Assembly (NCBI GenBank): GCA_933207985.1
Contig: OW240916.1
Location: forward strand, 313,925,672 to 313,989,671
DNA: 64,000 bases
Origin: Pelobates cultripes
Taxonomy: Eukaryota > Chordata > Amphibia > Anura > Pelobatidae
Direction: 5' to 3'
Part shown: positions 1 through 10,882 of the stretch, one piece after another
Position numbering within the stretch: the stretch's first letter is position 1
Layout: each line of letters starts with the position of its first letter
Notes under the pieces: generated by a model
Told to the model about the DNA's origin: nothing
Databases searched by the model: none
Seen by the model: the letters and a program-made list of their open reading frames with translations, nothing else
Program-made: the position numbers and the translations under genes

Positions 1-1468
1 GATTTTTTTTTTCTCCTATAATAATCTTACTGCTCTCTCAAGCACATACTGTGCATCATTCAGAGATTCCGTTTCAAAAGCATCCTCATTACCATACTCA
101 TTAATGTGAATTACAGAACTTTTCGAGCTGGTCTTCATTAACCATCTGTTAGTCGAACACTGATTTGTGTTCGTGTGTAAAGATATTTTTAGAAGTACAC
201 CTGAAAACTTACCAAGTAAGGGTGATTTAATCTGTTTCTACTCGACCATATTTGAAAAACAGCTGTTCCCAAAGCTGATGTGTATCAAAATAATTAATTT
301 CTTTATGGTTTTCTTGCAAAACAGCTTGCCTTCAATCTCGACTCCTGTAAGTCTCGTATCAGTGGTTTTCTGTCTGGTCCTCGCTCACTTGGTATAATCT
401 TCCTGTGACTTTAACTCGTGGACATCTTTAAAATGAAGTTAAAAGAATGGCCCAGCATTATAGTATTTTACTTAGTACACAAACAGCAACATTTCAGCTC
501 ACACAGGAGCAATGCACTAAATAAAACACTACTTTGTTTTTGGAGTGTGCTGGACCATGTGTTTTTGTTTGGAATTTATCACAGATGTGGTGATACCGGT
601 GGTCTACACAGCACCCCACAAGTGAGTGCTCATCCACTCTTTGTTCTTAATGGCTTAAAATGAAACAGAATTGTGAACCTTCTTTTCTGGAATTGTAAGA
701 TAAAGCAAGCTATCAGATAAATAGGGTTACCAACCCATGCAGTCTTGAAATGTGAAAGACATTTTCATCATGTCATAACTACATTTTTTTTTTAACCAAA
801 ATAACTCAGCCCCCCCCCCCTGCCCATAAAGTGCTCCGAGGATAGGCAATCCTAAGGTAGCTAAGCAGCTGAGCAGAATTAACCATAAGGTGAACTTAGA
901 TGGCTGCCAAGGGCCCTGCGTTTAGACAAAGGCCTCAGAACCAGGTTGCTTGACCCCATTAACCATCTCCACGTAAAGAATAAAGGTGGATCCCCAAACC
1001 GCTAAACCTTCCTAGGGCCTGGGGGGATTGTAATCCTTCTCTGCTGCTTAGCACACCTGGCTGTTATGTCAGACTGAAACTGATTTAATGTATCACTCCA
1101 GTCCAACCTCCTCTCTGTCTCACTTTAATACTTCAGGATATTGAAAGGTATGTCTTAGTATATAACGTGAATTGGAAAAATGTGTCTTAGTAGCTAGCGA
1201 GCTCTGGAAGGTGCATCCTGATACATTGCAAGGTAATTCTCACCTACAGATACAGGCATCTCTCATTTTACTAACAAAATATCTTCTTGATGTTCTATTT
1301 AGGAATTACATCCAGAAAAGGATTACGATTACTCTAGGCAGGTCACCAGATTGGGGTTCACCCTTCATTCGTCACATAGAGATGGTTAATGGCACCAAGC
1401 AAATTCACGACTCTGGGGCTGCTGTCCTGCTTTGTACCCTTTGTGTCACTATACCCCACTCCTTCTAG
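1..1468. other. No recognised feature (AT-rich intergenic DNA)
   Basis: I see no gene in this stretch. Open frames are below 100 codons and lack recognisable motifs. There is a short poly(C) run near 811-820 and a moderately GC-richer piece from about 820 to 1140 that could be an old repeat, but I cannot name it. Confidence 0.5.
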
Positions 1469-1617
1469 TATGTTAGCTCATTGAGCAGGGCCCTCCGCCT
1501 CTCTGTTCCTGTACGTCTAGTTGTCTGGTTACAGTTACATGTCTTTTAGTCCACCCATTGTACAGTGCGACGGAATTTGATGGCGCTATATAAATAATAA
1601 AATAATAATAATAATAG
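1469..1617 (+). repeat. Non-LTR retroelement/SINE-like 3' tail with (TAA)n end
   Basis: The block starts with tgttagctcattgagcaggg and ends with ggcgctatataaataa followed by a run of ATA/TAA units. I recognise this as a very common amphibian interspersed tail that ends in a simple TAA repeat, as expected for a 3' end of a non-LTR element or derived SINE. No coding sequence is attached. The exact family is not certain. Confidence 0.55.
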
Positions 1618-1682
1618 CTATATTTTATTACCAGTGCTTGCCATCTGTGAACATCATATGGAGTGTCAAGGAAACATATTCC

Positions 1683-1757
1683 CAACTAACTAACTATTCA
1701 TATTCCTAACTAACTAACTAACTAACTAACTTACTAACTAAATATTCCTAACTAACA
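1683..1757. repeat. (AACT)n microsatellite
   Basis: Two runs of aact tetramers (1683-1697 and about 1707-1745) are separated by a short imperfect segment, with a degraded copy to 1757. Confidence 0.85.
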
Positions 1758-2809
1758 ATGGCAGGATGAATACTTTTTTGTAATTTTTAAAACACAGGTT
1801 ACTTCATGCAGTAACTTTATATTTTTCTTTTTAGACTAGTTATGAAGCTTTTTAATGAGCGATTTACTACGTTATTGGCTTTTGGAAGTCGAGTATTTGA
1901 GAGAGAAGACTTGGACACCCACAGTGTAGACGTTCACTGTTTTTCTAAATTCTCTTTCAGCAGCTGCTAGATAAAAGGCATATTCTTTGTTTCCCTCCAT
2001 TTTCATCTTGAATCATGTAAATGTGTGCTGATTGCCTCAGTATTAAATATTGCTAGCTGCCCCATAGCAAATTTGCATTATATGATCACATTGTTTTGCT
2101 GAGATCCAGGTGAGTCACTTCCAGATATAAATCATGGGGGCGATTTACTAAAACCCATAGCAAAAAATGTTTCTTGCTCATTAATCAAAAATAAATTAAC
2201 TAACTGCAGACATTAAAAACCTTGTCAGCTACACCTTTGAGCTGAGCGAGATCTTAGAGATTAAGGAGGAAAAAGTAACATATAATAGAAGTGTTTCATT
2301 ACATTTCATACATAAAATACACAATAGAAGGGAAAAGGGCCATACACAAAATACTACAACTGGTGCAGCTTAAAAACACCTCGGTGTACAGTCACTTATT
2401 ACACCAAATGAAAGCTATAGTGAACAGAAAAAAAAGGTGAAAGCGCACAAACAGTGGAATATTTTACCTTTAAAATCTTGTATAGGTCCTATTTTCAGCA
2501 ACAGACAGTAACTGTGGACCCTATATATAATATATATAAGCAAACAACATATTGTATACTGTTGAAACCTATTTACAATATGTGGAGAATAAAAAAGGTT
2601 CACTCACACTTTCCAGAGCCACATAAGTTAGGCTCCGGACTGCAAAGGTATTTCATCCACCAAGGGATACACTGGATCTGATCCTCCTCTTAAATGTTTG
2701 TAATAAGTTTTTCTTAGCAGGAACTCAGGAACCAGGTAAGGTGAAGTGTTAAAATAAACATTTATTTGGTATAAAATAATAAAAGCAGAAATGGCTGACA
2801 CAGCAGCTA
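1758..2809. other. No gene; probable old repeat DNA
   Basis: AT-rich DNA without a long open frame. From about 2300 the sequence runs without a visible break into the hammerhead-like motif at 2810-2849, so part of this stretch may be the flank of a Penelope-like pseudo-LTR. That is inference; I see no RT or endonuclease motif here. Confidence 0.4.
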
Positions 2810-2849
2810 GCACAACGCGTTTCGACCCTTCAGGGTCTTTTTCAAGTGC
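2810..2849 (-). ncRNA. Hammerhead ribozyme-like motif, variant core
   Basis: On the minus strand the order is: helix I 5' strand GCAC; core TTGAAAA plus one A; stem II GACCC, loop TGAA, GGGTC; then GAAAC, a two-base loop GC, GTT; and helix I 3' strand GTGC. This is the type I hammerhead layout with a two-pair helix III (A-U, C-G) and U as the cleavage-site base. The conserved C3 and G8 of the core (CUGANGA) are U and A here, which would keep a 3-8 pair. Such minimal motifs are known from Penelope-like elements. Activity is unknown, and the core changes could make it inactive. Confidence 0.5.
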
Positions 2850-2902
2850 AGTATATCCTTACATTTGCTGACCCACCTATATATGCCTCCAATTTAATTG
2901 AA

Positions 2903-3004
2903 TGTCCATATTTGGTCATTGCAGGAAGCATCTCACCACCAAAACAGGAAGCACCACCATCTTAGTGGTGGTGAGATGCTTCCTGCAATGACCAAATATG
3001 GACA
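2903..3004. repeat. Long near-perfect hairpin (37-bp arms)
   Basis: Arm 2903-2939 is the reverse complement of 2968-3004, and the 28-base loop carries a partial repeat of the arm end (caccaccat). It lies between the hammerhead-like motif and the 24-bp minisatellite. It could be the foldback end of a non-autonomous element; no TSD is obvious. Confidence 0.85.
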
Positions 3005-3048
3005 CTCAATTACCCTTTCCTGCTGCTACACCTGTCTCCAATATGGTA

Positions 3049-3400
3049 AAGGAGAGTATGTGGAATCAGGAGAAGGAGAGTATGTGGAATAAGGAGAAGG
3101 AGAGTATGTGGAATTAGAAGGAGAGTATGTGGAATGAGAAGAAGGAGAGTATGTGGAATTAGAAGGAGAGTATGTGGAATGTGTAGTAAGAGAGTATGTG
3201 GAATTGGGAGAAGCAGAGTCTGTGTAATGAGGAGAAGGAGAGTATGTGTAATGAGGAGAAGGAGAGTATGTGGAATGAGCAGGAGAGTATGTGGAATGAG
3301 GAGAAGGTGAGTATGTAAAAAGAGGAGTGTATGTAGGATGAGGAGAAGGAGCATCTGTGAAATGAGAAGGAGAGTATGTGGAATGAACAGAAAGAGTGTC
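3049..3400. repeat. 24-bp-type minisatellite, ggagagtatgtggaat units
   Basis: About fifteen copies of a unit built on ggagagtatgtggaat plus a purine-rich tail. Unit lengths are mostly 18, 21, 24 or 27 bases, all multiples of three, so the minus strand stays open for 136 and 114 codons in two frames and reads as SPSPHSTY-type repeats. I treat these frames as by-products of the repeat and not as genes. Confidence 0.85.
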
Positions 3401-4197
3401 TGGGGAATGAGGTGGGGGGACTATGAATCTACACAAAGAAGTTAGCCCTGCTAGGGCCTAAGTGTAACATGCAATGGTTGCGGTTGCATGTTAGCGCTAC
3501 CCAGGGGACTTCAGATATCAATAAATTGGTATCAGTGGTGGTATGACTGATATCTGATTATTCACTAGATGTATTCATGGGTTATGATGAGTGGAACTTT
3601 GGCTGGGGGCTGATCTTAATGTCTCATAAACACAGACTGAAAAGAGGATTACAGAACAATGTCTGACCCCATGCACCATAGTGAAAGACTTCTAGTGGTG
3701 TTTTTTTCTTGTTCTGGAAAGGGTCTGTGTTCTGCCGCAGTAGATCCACTCAAGTAATTAATAAAGTTTTAAAATAAGCAACTTTTTATTTTGTTTCTTT
3801 AAAAAATATATATAGTTTTTAGAGTTGAGCGGACACCTGGATGTTCGGGTTCGCCAGGTTCGGCCGAACATCGGCAAAAAGTTAGAGTTCGGCCTCGAAC
3901 TTGACCCCGAACCCGAACCCCATTGAAGTCAATGGGGACCCGAACTTTTGGACAATAAAATGGCTCCAGAAAAGTCCTGGAAAGGGCTAGAGGGCTGCAA
4001 AAGGAAGTAAAATGGGGGTAAGAGTAGGACAAGTGCCCTGCAAACAATTGGGGTAGCCCCTAAAATATTGGGACATATAAAAAAAGAAAACAAAGAATAA
4101 GTGCACTTGAGTATAACAGTGGCTGGGTGAGGCCGGTATAAATGTCTATTCTGCACAAGGTACAGACAAGTCTGGTGGGATCCATGCCTGGTTCATT

Positions 4198-5058
4198 TTA
4201 ATAAACATCAGGCCATGTGCCCAATTTTGAGACCCAGAAGTTGAATGGGGCAGACCCATCAGTCAGTACGTGTAGGTGTATGCACATGTACTGTTCCACC
4301 ATGTTGCTGAAATGCTGCCTCCTGCTAAGACGTTCCATATCAGATGGTGGTGCTGGTTGTTGTGGCGTGCTGACAAAGCTTTTCCACATTTCGGCCATGC
4401 TCACCCTGCCTTCTGAGATGCTGGGGGTGCCCCAGCTGCGTTGGCGACCTCTCCCTCCTCCTCTGCCTTCGCCTTGTGCTTTCACTGAGCCCCCGGTGTC
4501 AGTTGGGAATCCCCTCAGCAGCGCGTCTACCAGCGCGCGCTTGTAGTCGCGCATCTTCCGATCACGCTCCAGTGAGGGAATTAAGGATGGCATGTTGTCC
4601 TTGTAACGGGGATCCAGCAGGCTAGGTGGATGGCCCACGGAAACCTTGCCAGCAGAGTCTTCAAAAAGCATAAGAGACTGCTGCATGACTTGTGGCTCAG
4701 ACTGCTTGGCTGATTTGCAAGGGGTTGAGGTGAAAGACAGATGGCCATGGGCTGCAGGTTTCAACTCTGAGCTTTCAGCAGGGGACCGAGTGGGAGACAA
4801 TGTGAAGGAACTGGAGGCACTGTCAGCCACCCAATCTACTATCGAATGTACTTGTTCTGGCCTCACCATTCGTAGAGCGGCATTTGGGCCTACCAAATAA
4901 CACTGAAGGTTCTGTCGCCTACTCGCACCTGAGGAAGGTGTTTCACTTGTGCGTGTAGCCGGCACAGGTCGACCACGTCCTCTCCCTGCAACAGAAGCTC
5001 CACCAACACCAGCAGCACCACGTCCAGGCCCACGTCCCTTATTTGACGCTCTCCTCAT
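4198..5058 (-). pseudogene. hAT transposase remnant, internally deleted
   Basis: A 286-codon frame. Residues 1-50 are a Gly/Arg/Ala-rich low-complexity start. Around residue 145 the motif LLDPRYKDNM matches the LDPRYK signature of hAT transposases. Near the end, FNFWVSKLGTWPDVY resembles the start of the C-terminal dimerisation region. Active hAT transposases are usually about 600 residues or more, with a BED finger and a split DDE core; most of that is absent and the C-terminal helix region is cut off. It is therefore a decayed or deleted transposase inside the element at 3820-6248. Confidence 0.7.
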
Positions 5059-5077
5059 TGTTTGCGTTCACCCACCG

Positions 5078-5455
5078 CAAATGTTCTATTTGGCACAAAA
5101 AAGTGTGATTTTTTAAACCAACAATGTAATAGTAGTATTTAAGGGTTTTATTGGACTGCAAGAAATGCACCGCAGGCCGCAAATGTACTATTTAGTACCA
5201 AAATTTTTTAATTTTTCAAAGTGCAATGTAACCACAGTACTTGATGGTTCTATTTTACTCTCAGATATAAAGTGCACGCCCCAAATTTACTTTTTAGCAC
5301 CAAAAAAATTTGAATTGGTCAAACTGCGATGTAACCACAGTATTTGACGGTTCTATTTGATTCTCAGATATGAAGTGCACGCCACAAATGTACTTTTTAG
5401 CACCCAAAAAATGTGAATTTGTCAAACTGCAATGTCACAGCAGTATTTAAAAATG
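5078..5455. repeat. ~102-bp tandem repeats inside the hAT element
   Basis: The phrase caaatgtactatttagcac or a close variant recurs at about 5078, 5180, 5282 and 5385, a spacing of 102-103 bases, with the intervening sequence also conserved. Non-autonomous hAT elements often carry such internal tandem repeats. Confidence 0.8.
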
Positions 5456-5696
5456 CCTAGATGTTGCCCACTGAGCTACCAGAACAGGATTAAAGTAATG
5501 AGCCCGGCACACATGCAGTTGCAAGTGCCCACCTAACAAACAGACTGATTGCTTCTGATTCTCTGTGGCACTGGGCTCAGGGCAGGGTACAAAAATGTAG
5601 TATAGCACCGACAAAAATAATCACTGTAAGTTGCAGATTCAACACCAGAATTCTTTCCTAATCTGTCCCTCACAGCTGCAGCATCCTCTCCCTATG

Positions 5697-5741
5697 CCTC
5701 ACTGATGATGCCTAACAAGGCTGAAACGATCATCTGGAGTT
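5697..5741 (+). ncRNA. Hammerhead ribozyme-like motif inside the hAT element
   Basis: The plus strand has the exact core CTGATGA, then stem II GCC, loop TAACAA, GGC, with a T/T pair at its base, then GAAAC, a short loop and ATC before the presumed cleavage point. Helix I is weak: the bases before the core (cctca) pair only partly with tggag after the site. The order and spacing match a type I hammerhead with a very short helix III. It lies in a hAT element, so it may be a captured Penelope-like piece. Confidence 0.5.
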
Positions 5742-6256
5742 GCTATATCTCTCGTGCAGAGAGAAGTTGCTGGCATTTCGAATCTGGACTGCCTGTATGG
5801 GTGGAACCAGTGTGATATGCTTCAGATATGTTCTCTCTGTAATGCCACAAGATGAGCTAAAACCAGCTTGAGTTCTGAGCGGGGGCCCACCAAAGGGCAG
5901 GCTATTTTAGCTGCTGTCCGTTCCCAGAATACTCTTGCGACCCATTTTTGCTATCCTCTCCCTACACTAATAAGAGCTCATGTGACTGCAGCTTAAATAG
6001 AGGCTGGGTCACATGCTGCACTGGCCAATCACAGCCATGCCATTAGTAGGCATGGCTGTGATGGCTTCTAAGGGCACACGAGTCAAACGCTTGTTGATTG
6101 GCTGCCCTGCAACTTTTGAAAACACTCCATTAAATCGCTGAACACCGAACTCGAACCCGAACTGTTACTGAAATGTCCGGGTTCGGGGCCAAACATCGTA
6201 ATGTTCGGTACGAACCCAAACTTTACAGTTCGGGTTCGCTCATCTCTAATAGTTTT

Positions 6257-6969
6257 GCATATTTTAAATGCATTACCTATATTATGAGTTATATCATGAG
6301 ATCGCTAGAGTCTGTTGTGTCCCTTTAACCCGTAATGAATGTCAATCTGCTTCTTCTTTCCCCTTTGAGAAACATGAAGGCTACTGAGACTTGAATAAAG
6401 GTTGCAGTGAGACCCGTCTCCTAACCATTACAAATTTACAGATTACTCAGGAACATTTTCACTATAATAATAAGACAAGTGTGTAAAATGATTAGCAGCC
6501 TATTTTACCACCTGGGTGAATGATAGTGACGAAATGTGTTAATTACCTGTATTTACACCTCTGTGAAAATTGCATTAAAGGATCGATAGATTGCAGGAAT
6601 TGAATGCAGCATGATCTAAGGCGAAGCAAAACTTGCAACATTTATTACAGAAATTAATAATAGAGTTTGTTGTGTTTTTAAATATCCACGTCAGTACAAA
6701 TCTTAACATGTTGAGGATTATTTACTAAAAACAGAAATGAAGTGAATTTCAAGATCTATGGACAAATGCTGATATAGAAAAAAAAAATTCATGTTAATAT
6801 CACAATGACTGTTAAAAATAAAATAAAGGAAAAGTGAACGCCATTTCTCGTTGTTATTTTTATTGAATGAGCGAATGAAATGAACAATTTTAATTTTATT
6901 TATTTATTTTACAAAAATGTAATGACAGTTTCTATATGTTGTTTCAAATATAAATTAATTACTAAATAA
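6257..6969. other. No recognised feature
   Basis: AT-rich sequence without coding potential or clear repeat structure. A weak hammerhead-like string near 6503-6540 was considered and rejected. Confidence 0.4.
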
Positions 6970-7240
6970 AAAAAGTTACCTGCGCTCTCTCCTTAATCCC
7001 TGTGTATATCTAAACAAATGGAGGTCATTTAGTTACTCCAATGGCCCTTGGAGGGAATGCCAGCCTGCCAACATCAAGGCCGACCCCCCCCAGACGGATC
7101 CTACTCTGACCCTTCACCTTGCTTCCTTGAGCTTCTGGGAAGATATCTCTAATGAGACAAAGAGGGTTTTTTTTATATACATCCCTATATACTTATTACC
7201 CCTTAACAGGGAACACATGGGATGGCGGGCAGCATTGTAA
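6970..7240 (+). repeat. Dispersed repeat R1, first copy
   Basis: This block is clearly homologous over about 260 bases to 47006-47265: both start gttacctgcgctct, share ccttgcttccttgagcttctgg and continue to gggaacacatg and gcagcattgtaa. The second copy is flanked by a 12-bp direct repeat, so R1 is mobile. This copy appears truncated on the right. I cannot name the family. Confidence 0.7.
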
Positions 7241-7249
7241 TCTAGTAAT

Positions 7250-7782
7250 TACTGTTAAAGTAATAAAACAGGATTAAGCAGATATTGTCATTACACAGGG
7301 TACAGATTATTTAACTATACCAATAACAACTACTTGTTACTGTTAAACAATCATTTCTGTCTCAACATATATAATTCACAAAATGTATAAAAAGCTAAGT
7401 AAGAACACCCTGTAAGATACACATCCTGATGACTGCCTACAATTATCCATAACTACGCTTTTAGCTGATAGCTGAGTAAAAGTTAGGAATGGGTTGTGAT
7501 TTTAAAATAAAACATAATAACAATTTTTATTTTTTATTTTACATTGTATGTCAGACGCAACCACAGCATGCTATGCGAATTAATTGAATGCATATATAAT
7601 GCATTATAATGTCCCAGCTTGCATGTGCCCAGTGCCCACACAACATGTCCTAATAGATTATATCAATCAGGAAACTAAAGTGCATTTATTTTCTTTATTT
7701 TTGCGTGCATTGTGATACATACAAGGTTAGAATGACATTGTAGTGGAAATATTTGCAAGAGTCAACGACATAGGTGTAGCGT
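7250..7782. other. No recognised feature
   Basis: AT-rich DNA between the R1 repeat and the L1 insertion site. No open frame longer than 60 codons is seen. Confidence 0.4.
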
Positions 7783-7926
7783 AAAATGTCATAGGAGGGG
7801 GCGGGGCCAAGCTGCTGAATGAGACAGACGCATGTTAGACGAGCTCCGTGTCTTAATGCTGTATTTTTGGCTCTTTCCAGCCATTTTCACCGCTTAGAAA
7901 CAGGAACACAGGTGCAGCCGGGAGCA

Positions 7927-8745
7927 ATGGGACGCAAGCTGAAAAAACGAAAGCCCGACAAGCCCAAATTGGGCATGAACATAGAAGACCTCCTTAGGCA
8001 AGCACATGGAGCATGCATGCCCAAGATGGCCGCCAACATAGATGGGTTCTCTGACTCCATGGAGGAGTCGATACTGGGGATAGGAGCTGCTGACCTACCT
8101 CCTCTTCCATGGCTCCAGACTGCCCTACAGAAAGCCGACTTGACTCAGGTGACCAATGCCACTCTGAAGGAGTTATTGCGTGGCCTCCAGCTCACCTTAC
8201 ATGCCGACATGGCCTCACTCCGGGTTGATCTAACTGGCTTGGTGAGCCGACTGGGGACAATGGAGACAACAGCGGCAGAACTTACCACTCTCTCCAACGA
8301 AGACCCTCAAGGCACAGCAATCAGTCTTTTAACACCGCTTCACAATGATGGAGGATGACAGATGCCAAAATAACATCAAGATCAGAGGTATCTAAGAGGC
8401 AATCCCAGCCGCGGAACTTCCGCATTTATTGAGGAGGCTGATGGGGTTTCTCCTTACACCTAAACAAGCTAAGAGCACTACATTCGATGGGATATTCCAA
8501 ATCCCGAAACCCCAAAGAGCTTCTGAATCAGCATCCGGGACCTGGTGGTCAAATTCAGCAGCGGCAGGGAGAAGGCACCAGTAAAGGCAGCAATTAAGGG
8601 GACTTCTCCACTCTCTTTTGAGAATATGGCGCTCACATTTTACGCCGACCTATCTGGGGACACCCTGAAATGGAGGAAAGCTTACAACCCTTCACCACAC
8701 TGCTATGCACCCATGATATCCCATATCGCTTGAGATAACCTCACA
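7927..8745 (+). pseudogene. L1 ORF1 remnant (RNA-binding chaperone)
   Basis: From the ATG at 7927 the frame gives MGRKLKKRKPDKPK, a typical basic L1 ORF1 start, followed by a leucine-rich helical stretch (LKELLRGLQLTLHADMASLR) like the coiled coil. It stops at 8358. The central RRM-like and C-terminal domains continue in other frames: NNIKIRGI near 8370 and ENMALTFYADLSGDTLKWRK near 8611-8680, the latter a strong L1 ORF1 signature. Frame changes and stops make it a pseudogene. ORF1 normally coats L1 RNA. Confidence 0.75.
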
Positions 8746-8804
8746 TAGGGAAAGGGGACTCTGCTCACATGGTCAGGGAAGCAGTAGCCATCTTAAATAC
8801 GCTC

Positions 8805-10882
8805 TGTGACAGTTCCCCTGTCCCTGGATTATAAAACTTTGTTTCTTTCACCTATTGGTTCGGTATATGGGGTACACCAAACTGATTATGTTCATTTTGT
8901 TCGTACACCAAATAAACGCATTAACTATTAGACCACCTGTAACGGCACCCCGGGCTTAAAAGGGGTTAAACACCGTTTAGAGGATATTCCCCTTCCAGAT
9001 ACACAGGCAGCTACCAAAGACACCAATCTGCCGAACAGGAAACCATATGAATGCCGTAAACAGCTGAACCGAAACCATACGAATGCTGCAAACAGGCGAA
9101 CAGGAAAAACCATACGAAATAGGTTTACACTCCTGGCAATCGGTCTGATGCAGCATACAGTAAATCCCCCCCCCAAGAATGAGACAAAGCTCCGTGTTGA
9201 TGGTCAAGCAGTGAACAGAGAGAGCTGTGGGTTTATTGTTCTTATATACACATTCTTACACATTAGTACCATCCACAGGGTTTTGTAAAACAACCAATAA
9301 ACACGTACAATACACTCAGACACTCCCACACAAAATCCTCCCCTCTGCCTGTGATACAATTATCTTACACAATGGGTTAATGTCATTATCACAGGCAGAG
9401 AAATACAGTTTTTCCACATTATTCAAAACTTTAAAAGTATACATCCCATTCACATAATCAGAATCAACATACTCCAAATACAAACATATGTCAAAATCAT
9501 CCAAATTGGTCCAGTGGTTCAAAAGATAGATCAAAGTACTTTGTGACCAAATGAAGCATGGCTTTTCTGCCCAAAACCAGTTCCACAGAGTCTTCTATCC
9601 TGGAGATAATTGGGAAGTAATCCAGTTATCTCCAAGGAGAGAGGCAAAACTCCATTGAACACATGGTAGCAAAAGACAATAAAATACATGAAAATATATA
9701 ACTGTGCAGCAATTGCATAAAACAGGTACATTCAACATGTCCCCAGAAAGCTTAGATCTGAGCGCACATTATTACTGAATGGCGCTCAGATCACATACAT
9801 ACAGTCCAATTGCCATGGAGCCAAAGTCTCTCACATAGTCTTTCGTTATACGAATGGGCTCCATGGCATAGCTATCTGGGGTATCACTGTTCAAATAGGG
9901 AAAGTACCGAATTACCCGGTTTTTGAGTCCTTGCAGGGGAAAATCAAGCGTTTTAACATGGGGCCATAGTCTAAAGGCAGCAGGCGGGCAACCAGGCTCC
10001 TCCAATGCACAGTGGCGAGTTTGGTCTCATCACACCACCCGTATACTAAGTGTGCTCGTTGACCCTTTTAACCTCTGTCATCACCTCCTTAACCGCAATA
10101 ACACAGCATTCTAAGCGGTTGCCGTTCATATGTGCAAACATGTGGCGCCGGCCATCTTAGCCACGAAGACATGCAGCGATGTTTGGTTGTCGAGTGTATG
10201 GAACCAAAATCGGATACTCGACCACCCGAACACCGCTGAAACTTTCAACTGAAAAGTGTTCGGTGGAAGCACACTCCCGAACAAGGGACACAGACTCAGT
10301 GTACGCACGAACAGTTACGTTTGGTATTTTATTGTATGATGCCCCCAAAAGAGACCTAAACTTGACCCCAGTGGCGTTTCTGCTGCGTTTGCAGGATCTG
10401 AGCATTTTTCGAGATATTTTGGGTGCTCAGATCCAGGCTATCCGGGGATATAGGATTTGAGGGGGTACCTGATTGTGAAATGTATGTTTTGGGGTGTAAT
10501 ACATGCATATGTTCTGAACCTAAGAGATAATGTAATTTAGATGTGTACTTTGTAACAGTCTCCTCTCAGGTCCAGCGGGGAATGCCCCGGGAGTATGTTT
10601 TAGGAAACCCCTTGCATGGGGAGTTACATAAAAGGCTGTGTGTGGCTCCCAATAAAGCAGTTCATACCCAACATAGAGCCTAGTCTCGTGTGTGGGAGAT
10701 AGCTATACCAGCTATAACCCTGCTCTTCAGATTGCTATAATCACTTGCCCTGTTAAGAGCTATACCTGCTCTACTCATTGTGGATTACACTTATTGGGAA
10801 ATTACTACAGCATCACTCACACTAGGGGGAAAAGAACGTCTCTGGCAGCGAAACCCCTCTTCCTAACGGGGTAACCGCCACG
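8805..10882 (+). mobile_element. Solo LTR A (outer), interrupted by LTR C
   Basis: It starts tgtgacagttcccctgtccc and ends cctaacggggtaaccgccacg. It is homologous to the solo LTR at 20557-21604 in reverse. Without the nested insertion it is about 980 bp. Near 10625 it has ttacataaaagg and, a few bases later, aataaag, a plausible TATA box and polyadenylation signal in plus orientation. Flanking pentamers cgctc (8800-8804) and ccctc (10883-10887) match in 4 of 5 bases. No internal retroviral genes remain, so it is a solo LTR formed by recombination. Confidence 0.8.
8938..10034 (-). mobile_element. Solo LTR C nested inside LTR A, TSD ccacc
   Basis: Comparison with the uninterrupted copy at 20557-21604 shows that 8938-10034 plus one ccacc repeat is extra. 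The insert begins tgtaacggcaccccgggc and ends ctcatcaca, so it has TG...CA ends, and it is flanked by ccacc at 8933-8937 and 10035-10039, a 5-bp TSD. On the minus strand there is tatataagaacaataaac near 9232-9250, a TATA box and AATAAA, so it reads on the minus strand. It is an LTR of about 1.1 kb with no coding interior. Confidence 0.85.

Larger units (their letters stand above)
3820..6248 (-). mobile_element. hAT DNA transposon with intact ends and 8-bp TSD
   Basis: The 2,429-bp element begins tagagttgagcggac and ends with the near reverse complement gttcgctcatctcta, giving terminal inverted repeats of about 15 bp. It is flanked by an exact 8-bp duplication atagtttt (3812-3819 and 6249-6256), the TSD length of the hAT superfamily. 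Inside lie a transposase remnant read on the minus strand, tandem repeats of about 102 bp near the middle and a hammerhead-like motif. The transposase is too short to be active, so this copy must have been moved by an autonomous relative. Confidence 0.9.

Noticed and set aside
1172..1468. 98-codon ORF as a gene
   Set aside because: No motif, ends next to a repeat tail and shows no coding-like composition.
3026..3436. 136-codon SPSPHSTY repeat protein
   Set aside because: Purely minisatellite-encoded; a second frame on the same strand is also open.
6503..6540. Another hammerhead-like motif
   Set aside because: cgaaatg and a ctgg string are present but no stem II or helix I can be formed.
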